Both the position numbers and the translations under genes were made by a program. Shown piece by piece: positions 27,164 through 35,911 of a DNA stretch of 64,000 bases (its first letter is position 1; every line of letters starts with the position of its first letter). The notes beneath the pieces were generated by a model. It worked only from the letters and a program-made list of their open reading frames with translations, made no database searches and was not told where the DNA came from. Source of the stretch: JANQIV01 sp050117315 (GTDB lineage Bacteria; Bacteroidota; Ignavibacteria; Ignavibacteriales; Melioribacteraceae); contig JASFMY010000016.1 in the NCBI GenBank assembly GCA_050117315.1, positions 1 through 64,000 on the forward strand, written 5' to 3'.

Positions 27164-28977
27164 TAGTCTTCCCGAATTTTATAGAAATAAATTTTGCCGT
27201 CTAAGCTTGTGTTTAAAAATAAATTATCTTTATAATTTTGAATCGTATGATAAGGAGAGTTATCAAATTTATATATTATTTTATCTTTAAATTTAGCGTC
27301 AATCAAATAAAGACTGCCGTTGCTGGAGGTAAATAAAACATTGCCGTTCCAATCGACAGGCTTATTGGGAAATTCATCATCATTTAAATTGATCTTTCCT
27401 TGTTTTACCCAGTTCCCGGTTTTTGCTGAAACTATATTAAAATAATTCTTTCCTGTGTCTTTTATATAAACCCGGTGTCCGATTGCAGAGATTCCTATTG
27501 ATTCGTTTGCACCATACTTATCAGCTTCCCAGTTTTTTAGTCCGAGATTAAAATCTATCTTATAGTTTTTACCGGATAAATCATTTACAAAAATATTGTC
27601 TGCGCTGACCGCCAGCTTTGAAAAAGCCGGGGAATAATTTTTATCGGTATTTATTTTAGATTTCCAGATCAGCCAGCCTTCGTTTGAGTCTATGCAGTAT
27701 AGATATCCGTCCATTGAAGTATAAGAAAATTTGTTGCCGGTTATCTCCGGAGTTAATGCAATTAAATTCTTGGCGGATTCATTTTCCCAAACTTTCTCAA
27801 GTGTTTCCAAGACATAGCAATATACTTTCCCTGCATTGGTTCCGAAATAAACTACCGATTTACTCTCTGTAGGGATCATTAGTTTTTTTGTCCCTTTGTA
27901 AAACCCTTTGACAAGCCCGAACGTAATAGATTCATCAAACCCAATTGTCTGTATTGATTCACCTGTAATTGCGTTTAAAGTAACTAAATCTCCTTGAAGG
28001 GTTGCAACCGCAAGAATGTTGTCTGCTATAGTTGGTTTGGTAACAATATTGCCGAAAGCGTCGTAATCCCATATGAGATTTCCCATAGTATCAATACATG
28101 AAATTATACCGGAGTAATCGGCAAAGTAAAAGTAATTATTATAAATTGTTGCATTATTGTAAATCGTAGAAATGAAATCATACTGCCAGATAACATTTAT
28201 TCCTGTATCCACTTTTGTTATCGATGGTTTAAAATTATAACCTGCCTGAGGTTTTGAAACTTTTTGTTTTTTTGTATTTGAAGAGCCGGGATTTATCGAT
28301 TGATAAAAGATTGAATCCGGTTTGATATCAATTAAACTGATCGAAATTTGGTTAGGCTTGCCGAGACTAATTGTAAATGAAGGGATTGAACCGGCATCCA
28401 ATTTACTAACTGAAAAGATCGCAGATAATTTTTTTGATTGAAATAAACTTAAAAGTGAATCAAGATTATCAATTTTGAGATTGCGGTTGTTATTAAGAAT
28501 AATAATGAATTCAAATTCTTCAGTATAGTTTTCTAGTTCGTTTTTCAGCCAATATATACTTTCAATAGGAATATGATTATTGCTGATCCAGGGTAAGTTG
28601 CAATTTATGCCGACATAGATGGTCGAATCAGCCTCATGGAGAAAATAAAACTCATCAAAGTTATCCTTAAAATTTAAGCCCGCTGTTTTATTCCATTTCA
28701 AATCTCTGTAGCCCGGCAATACATAAAAAGGGAAGGACAATTTTTGTAAAGATTGTTGTAGAGTGTTTACTTCTTCCGTTTCTCCCCACTGGGTTAAATT
28801 CCCGTTAAAAACAACAAACGACAGGTCATCAATACTGTTGATGAAAGTAATAATCGAATCGGCATTTTGAATACTTTTCTGATTACTTGTTGTTGGATTT
28901 GTAACAATTGCAAACTTATAACCGTTAGCGAGATTTAATGAAGCAATTGCAATAAAAATTAGAAGTATCTTTTTCAT
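27160..28977 (-). CDS. secreted PQQ-type beta-propeller with an inactive phosphoesterase domain
   Basis: A 605-residue exported protein (signal peptide 1-19). Residues about 22-220 keep the order of a calcineurin-like phosphoesterase, but its metal ligands are gone: the usual S-D-x-H is VTNPT (about 25-29), the GD motif is NGNL (58-61) and GNHD is GYRD (89-92). Residues about 262-600 are PQQ-like blades with recurrent WE/W-x-Y strands and repeated D-G-L-Y-C-I-D patterns, with no dehydrogenase residues noticed. It is therefore probably a binding or scaffold protein in the periplasm. Overlaps the HAD gene by four bases. Confidence 0.65.
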   Translation of the reverse strand: MKKILLIFIAIASLNLANGYKFAIVTNPTTSNQKSIQNADSIITFINSIDDLSFVVFNGNLTQWGETEEVNTLQQSLQKLSFPFYVLPGYRDLKWNKTAGLNFKDNFDEFYFLHEADSTIYVGINCNLPWISNNHIPIESIYWLKNELENYTEEFEFIIILNNNRNLKIDNLDSLLSLFQSKKLSAIFSVSKLDAGSIPSFTISLGKPNQISISLIDIKPDSIFYQSINPGSSNTKKQKVSKPQAGYNFKPSITKVDTGINVIWQYDFISTIYNNATIYNNYFYFADYSGIISCIDTMGNLIWDYDAFGNIVTKPTIADNILAVATLQGDLVTLNAITGESIQTIGFDESITFGLVKGFYKGTKKLMIPTESKSVVYFGTNAGKVYCYVLETLEKVWENESAKNLIALTPEITGNKFSYTSMDGYLYCIDSNEGWLIWKSKINTDKNYSPAFSKLAVSADNIFVNDLSGKNYKIDFNLGLKNWEADKYGANESIGISAIGHRVYIKDTGKNYFNIVSAKTGNWVKQGKINLNDDEFPNKPVDWNGNVLFTSSNGSLYLIDAKFKDKIIYKFDNSPYHTIQNYKDNLFLNTSLDGKIYFYKIREDY

Positions 28978-29126
28978 GACATTTTTTAATGAATTGTAAG
29001 GAACAAAAATAATAAAATGATGTTACTCAACATAAAAATTTATTGATGTACAATTCAAATGCGGAAAGTTAATAAAAAAAATTGCTCTTAATTCCGTATA
29101 TTTTGAGCTTAAAATCGAAAGGATGT

Positions 29127-30920
29127 ATGGAAAACATTAGAAATTTCTGCATAGTTGCTCATATTGACCATGGAAAGTCTACTATTGCCGACGGACTGTT
29201 GCAATATACTAACACTGTTTCGGAAAGGGAATTAAAAGCTCAATTATTGGATGACATGGAATTGGAACGTGAGAGGGGAATCACAATAAAATCTCACGCA
29301 ATCCAGATGAAATATAAATCTAAAGACGGAAACGAATATACATTAAACCTAATTGATACTCCCGGACATGTCGACTTTTCTTACGAGGTTTCGAGATCAC
29401 TTGCAGCGTGCGAAGGTGCCCTGCTTGTTGTTGACGCTGCCCAAGGTGTTGAAGCTCAAACAATCAGCAACCTTTACCTTGCAGTTGAAGCCGGTTTGGA
29501 AATTATACCTGTCATAAATAAAATTGATCTGCCAAGCGCAATGGTGGATACCGTAAAAGGGCAAATAACAGATTTAATAGGCTGTGATGAAGAAGAGATA
29601 ATACTCGCCAGCGCTAAAGAAAGAACCGGTATAGATGAGATTCTGGAAGCTGTTGTTAACAGAATTAAACCTCCGGAAGGTGACCCGGATAAACCGCTTC
29701 AGGCATTAATCTTTGATTCGGTATTCGATCCGTATAGGGGAGCAATTGCATACATAAGAATTGTTAACGGCACTATAAAAGAAAAGGAATTGATAAAATT
29801 TTTTGCACACGATAATGACTATCTCGTTGAAGAAATAGGAATTCTAAAGCTTAAAAAAGTGCGTACAAAAGAACTTTCCGCCGGAAATGTAGGCTACCTT
29901 ATTTCCAATATTAAAGATGTACACGATACAAAAGTCGGGGATACTATAACTCATCTGCGCAAGGGAGCCGAGAAGCCGTTGCCCGGCTACCAGGAAATTA
30001 AACCAATGGTTTACAGCGGGTTGTATCCTACAAACTCCGAGGACTTTGAAGACTTAAGGGATGCGCTTGATAAGCTCCAGTTGAACGATTCTGCATTGAT
30101 TTATGTACCGGAAACATCCGCAGCATTGGGGTTTGGGTTTAGGTGCGGTTTTCTCGGTATGTTGCATATGGAAATTGTTCAGGAAAGATTGGAAAGGGAG
30201 TTTGACCAATCCATTGTTACTACTCTCCCGAACGTTGAATATATAGTTTATACAAAACAGGGAAAAGAAGTTGTTGTTGATAACCCCGCCGATATGCCTG
30301 AAGCTAATTTAATTGAAAGAATTGAAGAACCCTTTATCAAAGCGCAGGTAGTAACTCCAAGCGAATATGTCGGCTCAATTATGAAACTTTCCATGGAAAA
30401 AAGGGGAATTTATAAAAATACTACCTACATTGACCCGACAAGAGCCGATCTCGAATTTGAATTCCCGTTGTCCGAAATTATTTTTGACTTTTACGATAAA
30501 CTGAAATCTATTTCAAGAGGTTATGCGTCCTTTGATTACGAATACATTGGTTACCGTCAATCCGATTTGGTTAAACTTGATATTTTATTGAACAATGAAC
30601 CTGTTGACGCATTATCCGTTATAGTCCATAGAAGCAAATCATTTGACTACGGCAGAAAAGTATGTTCCAAGCTAAAGGAGTTGATACCGAGACAAATGTT
30701 TGAAGTTGCGGTTCAAGCCGCTATCGGTACAAAGGTGATATCGAGAACAAACATAAAAGCAATGCGCAAAAACGTTTTGGCTAAATGTTACGGTGGTGAT
30801 ATAACGAGAAAACGAAAACTTCTAGAAAAGCAAAAAGAAGGTAAAAAAAGAATGAAACAGGTAGGCAATGTTGAGATCCCCCAGGAAGCCTTTTTAGCTG
30901 TTCTTCAACTAGACGAATAA
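29127..30920 (+). CDS. lepA: elongation factor 4 (back-translocating GTPase)
   Basis: A 597-residue translational GTPase that can back-translocate stalled ribosomes. Seen: G1 AHIDHGKST, switch region RERGITIKS, G3 DTPGHVDF, G4 NKIDLP, then domains II-V and the LepA-specific C-terminus (GYASFDYEY, IGTKVISR, KCYGGDITRKRKLLEKQKEG). ATG at 29127 has GAAAGG just upstream; a TTG at 29082 would add 15 residues. It is followed 19 bases later by lepB, the same order as in many proteobacteria. Confidence 0.97.
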   Translation: MENIRNFCIVAHIDHGKSTIADGLLQYTNTVSERELKAQLLDDMELERERGITIKSHAIQMKYKSKDGNEYTLNLIDTPGHVDFSYEVSRSLAACEGALLVVDAAQGVEAQTISNLYLAVEAGLEIIPVINKIDLPSAMVDTVKGQITDLIGCDEEEIILASAKERTGIDEILEAVVNRIKPPEGDPDKPLQALIFDSVFDPYRGAIAYIRIVNGTIKEKELIKFFAHDNDYLVEEIGILKLKKVRTKELSAGNVGYLISNIKDVHDTKVGDTITHLRKGAEKPLPGYQEIKPMVYSGLYPTNSEDFEDLRDALDKLQLNDSALIYVPETSAALGFGFRCGFLGMLHMEIVQERLEREFDQSIVTTLPNVEYIVYTKQGKEVVVDNPADMPEANLIERIEEPFIKAQVVTPSEYVGSIMKLSMEKRGIYKNTTYIDPTRADLEFEFPLSEIIFDFYDKLKSISRGYASFDYEYIGYRQSDLVKLDILLNNEPVDALSVIVHRSKSFDYGRKVCSKLKELIPRQMFEVAVQAAIGTKVISRTNIKAMRKNVLAKCYGGDITRKRKLLEKQKEGKKRMKQVGNVEIPQEAFLAVLQLDE

Positions 30921-30939
30921 AAATGAGGTAAAAACCAGT

Positions 30940-31803
30940 TTGTTTTGGAGGTTATTAAAAAGGTCGGCTGAGATAGTAATTTTTGCGGTTATTGCTGCAT
31001 TAGTATTTAAGACATTCTTTTTAGAAGCATTTAGAATACCTACAGGATCTATGGAGAATACACTTATAGCCGGCGATTTCCTTTTGGTAAATAAATTTGT
31101 TTACGGACCGACTACTCCAAAATATTTCCCTTTCATGGACAATAGAACACCTTATTTAAAATTCCCGGGCATAAAAAAACCAAGACTAAACGATATAATC
31201 GTTTTCGAATTTCCGGGTAGCCAGGACGAGGTATTTCCCCAAAGGCAGTCTAACTACATTAAGAGATGTATAGGCGTACCGGGTGATACAATAAAAATTA
31301 TTGATAAGAAATTATTTGTTAATGGTAAATTTGTTGAGTTCCCAAAGTCCGGTAAACTAATAAAAGGAGACCTTTCGCCGAGAGGAATTGAAGATTTAAG
31401 AATTTTCCCCAAGAATAGAAATTGGAATGAAGATAATTACGGCCCTGTTTTTGTACCGGGTAAAGATATTGAAGTTGAATTAAACACCAAAAATATTGAT
31501 CAATATGAAAAAATTATAAACCTTGAGCAAGAAGATTATGTTGTTTCAGTTAAGGAGAATAAAATTTTTATTAATGGTTTGGAAACAGATCGATATAAGT
31601 TTAAGCAAGACTACTATTTTGTTTTAGGTGATAACAGGGATGATAGTTATGACAGCAGGTTTTGGGGATTTGTACCTGAGGACAAAATAGTTGGCGAAGC
31701 GTTATTAATTTACTGGTCGTGGGATGCAAATATACCCGTTTCTAATTTGTCTCAATTATTCAGCTCAATTAGATGGAATAGAATTTTACAGTTAATAAAT
31801 TGA
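30940..31803 (+). CDS. lepB: signal peptidase I
   Basis: A 287-residue inner-membrane protease that removes signal peptides. One N-terminal membrane anchor (about 8-28), then Ser37 in PTGSMENT as nucleophile and Lys108 in YIKRCIGVPGD as general base, and the conserved GDNRDDSYDSRFWG near the end. An insertion of about 80 residues between the Lys box and GDNRD is typical of Bacteroidota enzymes. The start is a TTG with GAGGT about ten bases upstream. It lies 19 bases after lepA. Confidence 0.95.
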   Translation: MFWRLLKRSAEIVIFAVIAALVFKTFFLEAFRIPTGSMENTLIAGDFLLVNKFVYGPTTPKYFPFMDNRTPYLKFPGIKKPRLNDIIVFEFPGSQDEVFPQRQSNYIKRCIGVPGDTIKIIDKKLFVNGKFVEFPKSGKLIKGDLSPRGIEDLRIFPKNRNWNEDNYGPVFVPGKDIEVELNTKNIDQYEKIINLEQEDYVVSVKENKIFINGLETDRYKFKQDYYFVLGDNRDDSYDSRFWGFVPEDKIVGEALLIYWSWDANIPVSNLSQLFSSIRWNRILQLIN

Positions 31804-31900
31804 TTAAATGAAACTTCTAAAAATTATAGGTGGGAAATTACTTCCTAAATTTTTTCATTAATATTTGTTAAATTTAAAGAAAAATTTCACAAGGTATACA

Positions 31901-33886
31901 ATGAATAAATTTCTTTTAATACTTCTTTTTATTACATCCGGCGTCTTAACCGCTCAAACCAAGTATATGGTATATTTCAAAGACAAGGGAATTGAACCCG
32001 GTCAAGCCTTACAGAAAACATCACAACTTTACAAGGAAGCTGAGAAAAGTCTCTCTCAAAGAGCAATTGAAAGACGTAAAAAAGTAATGGGTGAAAATTA
32101 TATTACCTTTGAAGACTTACCGATAAACGAAGAATACGTAAAAGAAATTGAAAATCTTGGGATAGAAATAAAAAGAAAACTAAAGTGGTTTAATGCCGTT
32201 TCATGTTACTTAAGTGCCGAACAAGTAAGCTTATTGGAAGGGCTGGATTTTATAGAGAAAATAGAAACCGTGAAGTCGTTAAATACAGATGATAATGACC
32301 AAGCAGGTTATAACCCGGTTTCTGTTTTTGAAGCCTTGGAAGCCGCAGATGTTGAAGCGACAAATTTTGATTACGGTCCGTCGTTAACTCAGGTTCAATT
32401 GTCGGAAATTCCTGTTGTTCATGATGCCGGGATAACCGGTGAGGGTGTTTTGGTTGGCTTCCTGGATTCTGGTTTCAAATGGAAAGATCATACCGCATTA
32501 GCCGGTAGAGGTGTTTTAGATGAGTATGATTTTGTTTTTGACGATGATAATACCGAAAACGAAGGGGAAGATGATTATACCCAGCATAATCACGGTACAA
32601 AGGTTTTTTCAATAGCAGCGGGATTTCATGAAGGTTACATAATAGGTCCTGCTTACAATGCTTCATTCCTATTAGCTAAAACCGAGTATGTCCTGACAGA
32701 GAAAAATGTTGAAGAAGACAATTATGCCGCTGCGTTGGAGTGGATGGAAGGTTTAGGGGTTGATATTGCTTCGTCTTCTGTTGGATACAGTACATTTGAT
32801 GATGGAGAGAATTCGTATACATATTCGGATATGGACGGTAATACGGCAGTAGTTACACAAGCCGCGAATTTATCGTTTGAAAGAGGAGTCGTAACGGTTA
32901 CTTCTGCAGGTAACGAAGGCAATGGTTCTTGGAAATATATAACTGCTCCGGCAGATGCTTATAATGTAATTTCTGTTGGGGCGGTAGATTCAAATAATGC
33001 AGTTGCTTTGTTCAGTAGCAGGGGCCCAACTGCTGATGGTAGAAAAAAACCTGAGGTAGTAGCTCAGGGAAAGGCAATGTATGCCGCTTCAACGGATAAT
33101 AATTATTCTTCCGGTAACCAGGGAACATCATATTCAGCTCCGATAGTGGCAGGTATTGCAGCATTATTGTTAGAAGCTTATCCCCATTTAACCAATAAGC
33201 AAGTTAGAGAAATAATGATGGCTTCCGGTGATAAATACAACGATCCGAATAATGATCGTGGATACGGTTTAGCTTCAGCCAAAAGAGCAATAAATTTCCC
33301 GAATATTGAATTAGCAGACGGCGTATCGCTTTATAAAGCATTTATAGATGAAGGTAATGTTAGTAGTTCGTCGGTTAAGTTATTTTATTCAAAAGACGGA
33401 ACTAATTTTAATGAAATATCAATGGATGTGAATACTGATTATTCATTTTCAGCAAACATTCCAAATTTTAATTCCGGTGAAAATATAGATGTTTACTTTA
33501 CCTACGATAATGGAAACGTATCCCGGCATGACCCGGAAACAGGATATTACGAAATAGATTATGATAATGCAGAGGTTACTCTTGTTCGGGAAAATGACGA
33601 CATTCCCCTGGATTTTTCACTTTATCAGAATTATCCAAATCCTTTTAATAATAGAACTACCATACAGTTCAGCGCAAACGGAAATGAATATGCACAACTT
33701 ATTGTTTACGATATCCTCGGGCGGGAAGTTAAGACTTTATTTGACGGAATTACCGAGCAGGGCATCAATTCTTTTTCCTGGGACGGTACAAATAATGCTG
33801 GTAATATAGTGGTTACAGGCGCTTATTTTTATAAGCTTAGGGTGGGTGATAAAATTGATTCCAGGAAGATGCTCCTTCTGAAGTGA
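31901..33886 (+). CDS. subtilisin-like (S8) serine protease with T9SS sorting domain
   Basis: A 661-residue secreted protease. Signal peptide (1-20), an I9-like prodomain (about 22-120), then the S8 catalytic domain with Asp188 in GFLDSGF, His231 in HNHGTKV and Ser410 in GTSYSAP. The C-terminal 80 residues (NYPNPFNN onward, ending KMLLLK) form a type-A T9SS sorting tail, so it should be exported through the outer membrane and attached to the surface or released. ATG at 31901 is chosen because the signal peptide starts there, with AAGG upstream. Substrates are unknown. Confidence 0.9.
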   Translation: MNKFLLILLFITSGVLTAQTKYMVYFKDKGIEPGQALQKTSQLYKEAEKSLSQRAIERRKKVMGENYITFEDLPINEEYVKEIENLGIEIKRKLKWFNAVSCYLSAEQVSLLEGLDFIEKIETVKSLNTDDNDQAGYNPVSVFEALEAADVEATNFDYGPSLTQVQLSEIPVVHDAGITGEGVLVGFLDSGFKWKDHTALAGRGVLDEYDFVFDDDNTENEGEDDYTQHNHGTKVFSIAAGFHEGYIIGPAYNASFLLAKTEYVLTEKNVEEDNYAAALEWMEGLGVDIASSSVGYSTFDDGENSYTYSDMDGNTAVVTQAANLSFERGVVTVTSAGNEGNGSWKYITAPADAYNVISVGAVDSNNAVALFSSRGPTADGRKKPEVVAQGKAMYAASTDNNYSSGNQGTSYSAPIVAGIAALLLEAYPHLTNKQVREIMMASGDKYNDPNNDRGYGLASAKRAINFPNIELADGVSLYKAFIDEGNVSSSSVKLFYSKDGTNFNEISMDVNTDYSFSANIPNFNSGENIDVYFTYDNGNVSRHDPETGYYEIDYDNAEVTLVRENDDIPLDFSLYQNYPNPFNNRTTIQFSANGNEYAQLIVYDILGREVKTLFDGITEQGINSFSWDGTNNAGNIVVTGAYFYKLRVGDKIDSRKMLLLK

Positions 33887-33945
33887 TGTGATAAATATTT
33901 CAATAACTTCATTCATTTAATTTTTTTCAATAATACATTTTTTAT

Positions 33946-34590
33946 ATGTCAAAAATAGTCTACTCACGGCAAACAAAATATCTGGAAACATTGAGGGTTG
34001 AACAAGACGAACTAATCTTGGAAATGGAGAATTTTGCCGTAGAGAACAAAATCCCGATTTTAAATTGGAATTCAGCCGAATTTCTTGAAAGCCAGATATT
34101 AATTAAAAAGCCCGGAAGAGTGCTTGAGATTGGTGCCGCTATTGCTTATTCCGCGATAAGGGTTGCACGTAATTTAAAAAAGAACGCTGTTATTGATACG
34201 ATTGAGAAAAGTAAAGACAATATAAAGCTGGCAAAAAAGTTTATAAAAAAATCCGGTTTATCTAAAAAAATTAATTTAATTGAAGGCGATGCTTTAAAAA
34301 TAATGCCGCAGCTTGAGCATAGTTATGATCTTATTTTTTTAGATGCAGATAAAGAGGATTACCAAATATTGTTTCACTACTCTTTAATGCTGCTTAAAAA
34401 AGGTGGTGTGTTGTTTGTTGATAATTTATTGTGGTATGGTCACGCAGCAGCTAAAAGCGTTCCTCCGAAATTAAAAAATTCTACAAAGCATATAAAAGAA
34501 TTTAATAAATTATTTGTGAATTTTAATAACTTGAAAACAACTATAGTGCCTATTGGTGATGGGATAGGTATTGGGGTTAAGCTAAATTAA
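33946..34590 (+). CDS. O-methyltransferase, family 3 (caffeoyl-CoA type)
   Basis: A 214-residue cytoplasmic SAM-dependent methyltransferase. Motif I is VLEIGAAIAYSA, followed by TIEKS (SAM ribose acid), LIEGDAL and FLDADKEDY, whose Asp residues hold the metal, and FVDNLLWYG. These are diagnostic of the cation-dependent O-methyltransferase family. Bacterial substrates are generally unknown and can include hydroxylated tRNA or small catechols. A strong terminator follows immediately. Confidence 0.8.
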   Translation: MSKIVYSRQTKYLETLRVEQDELILEMENFAVENKIPILNWNSAEFLESQILIKKPGRVLEIGAAIAYSAIRVARNLKKNAVIDTIEKSKDNIKLAKKFIKKSGLSKKINLIEGDALKIMPQLEHSYDLIFLDADKEDYQILFHYSLMLLKKGGVLFVDNLLWYGHAAAKSVPPKLKNSTKHIKEFNKLFVNFNNLKTTIVPIGDGIGIGVKLN

Positions 34591-34594
34591 AAAG

Positions 34595-34617
34595 ACCGGC
34601 TTTAGGAGCCGGTTTTT
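34595..34617. terminator. bidirectional rho-independent terminator
   Basis: ACCGGCT (34595-34601) and AGCCGGT (34607-34613) form a perfect seven-pair stem around TTAGG. A T-run follows on the plus strand, and the A-run before it gives a T-run on the minus strand. It ends both the O-methyltransferase and the Rrf2 gene. Confidence 0.9.
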
Positions 34618-35050
34618 AAGCAATATTACTTTTTTTCAAAGTTTCCGAATATTTTTCCGCAACTTCCTGAACCGACTTACTTGAAATAAGATTATATATT
34701 CTATTTCTAAGTTCAGCCCATTCTTCATGTAGCGGACAAGGATTTTCATCCGAACATTCTTTTAAGCCTGTCACACATTTTAAATTAATGACCGGACCTT
34801 CAACCCTTTCAACTATTTCAAGTATTGAGCTTTTCTTAGCAAGTTCGGTAATTTTAAATCCGCCACCGCGTCCTTTAAATGAATCAACATATCCGTATTT
34901 AGCCATTCTTTGTAAAATTTTTGCCAGATAGTGAGCCGGAATTTCTTCGCTTTTAGCAATCTCTGAAGACATAATTAATGTTTCTTTTGACTGACGAGCC
35001 AAAAACAAAATTGCGCGAATTGCATATTCGCCTGTTTTGGTGTAAATCAT
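34616..35050 (-). CDS. Rrf2-family regulator with IscR-like iron-sulfur ligands
   Basis: A 144-residue winged-helix regulator. The N-terminal two thirds match Rrf2 (YAIRAILFLA, IPAHYLAKILQRMAKYG, GRGGGF). Three cysteines, Cys92, Cys99 and Cys105, are followed by His108. IscR holds its [2Fe-2S] cluster with Cys92, Cys98, Cys104 and His107, so a cluster is very likely here. It probably senses iron-sulfur status, oxygen or NO and controls genes elsewhere; no isc/suf operon is in the window. A small palindrome in its leader (GGTTGAAACC, 35068-35077) may be an autoregulatory site. Confidence 0.85.
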   Translation of the reverse strand: MIYTKTGEYAIRAILFLARQSKETLIMSSEIAKSEEIPAHYLAKILQRMAKYGYVDSFKGRGGGFKITELAKKSSILEIVERVEGPVINLKCVTGLKECSDENPCPLHEEWAELRNRIYNLISSKSVQEVAEKYSETLKKSNIA

Positions 35051-35067
35051 TCTTTTATCCTCATTAT

Positions 35068-35077
35068 GGTTGAAACC
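35068..35077. promoter_or_regulatory. palindrome in the Rrf2 gene leader, possible operator
   Basis: GGTT-GA-AACC lies 18-27 bases upstream of the Rrf2-family start. Rrf2 proteins bind dyads and commonly repress themselves. The site is short and could be chance. Confidence 0.2.
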
Positions 35078-35203
35078 AAGTGATTTTTTAGGGAGTTCAT
35101 TGTCTTAAAATAAAATTAAGTAAATGAAATCTTTTTGTCAAGATTTAATTTTTAAAGAAATCAATTGTTGCAATAAATGGGATGAAATTATTTCATTGTT
35201 TTA

Positions 35204-35821
35204 TTAGATAAACTCTTCACCTAGTTGAATAATTTTAACATTGTTGCTTGATTTCTCAATTAAATTTTTCTCTAAATCACTAAAATACAAGGGCTTAATC
35301 ATCGATGTAATGGAAGGTATTTGTTCAAAATTACTTTCTAATATTTTTGCATTATACTTATTCAAGCAATAATGAATTGTACTGGAATATTCAAAATCAT
35401 ACCTGATTTCAATTTTTATATGCTTAATTAGTTTTTTTATTTCCGCATTTTTTAATACTTCTTCTGCCGCATAATAATAGGCTTTTCCCAACGGTCCTAC
35501 TCCAAGTTTTGTTCCGCCGTAATATCTTATTACAAATACTAAAGTTTTTGTTAATTCAAAATGCTGAATAGCATTATAAATCCTGATTCCGGCTGTTCCG
35601 TTGGGCTCGCCGTCGTCCGAATACTTAAATGTTCCGTCAAGTAATTTATATGCAAAACAATGATGGGTAGCGTCGTAGTATTCTTTTTTTATTCTTGTTT
35701 TTATTTCACTAAAATCACTTTCACGGTCTATCTTAAAAGATTGTCCTATAAATAGGGACCCTTTTTCTTTGAATTTGAACTCGTTGAAATTTATTACTGT
35801 TTTTATTTCTTCGTCTGTCAT
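35204..35821 (-). CDS. YigZ/IMPACT family protein (UPF0029)
   Basis: A 205-residue cytoplasmic protein of the YigZ/IMPACT family. The N-terminal ribosomal-S5-like fold shows the signatures ATHHCFAY, DDGEPNGTAG and VIRYYGGTKLGVGPLGKAY; the C-terminal DUF1949-type ferredoxin-like domain follows. Members are linked to translation control in eukaryotes (IMPACT/Yih1), and the bacterial role is unsettled. It starts 90 bases from the divergent uvrA. Confidence 0.88.
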   Translation of the reverse strand: MTDEEIKTVINFNEFKFKEKGSLFIGQSFKIDRESDFSEIKTRIKKEYYDATHHCFAYKLLDGTFKYSDDGEPNGTAGIRIYNAIQHFELTKTLVFVIRYYGGTKLGVGPLGKAYYYAAEEVLKNAEIKKLIKHIKIEIRYDFEYSSTIHYCLNKYNAKILESNFEQIPSITSMIKPLYFSDLEKNLIEKSSNNVKIIQLGEEFI

Positions 35822-35911
35822 AATTAATTAAGAATTTTTAAACAAAATAAAATTGCATTTGGTTTTCGCAAGTGCTAATATAAAGATTTGGACTTTGACA
35901 AATCTACTTAA

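Noticed and set aside
31804..31860. Possible terminator after lepB (GGAA-ATTAC-TTCC then T-run)
   Set aside because: Stem of only four pairs; not convincing.
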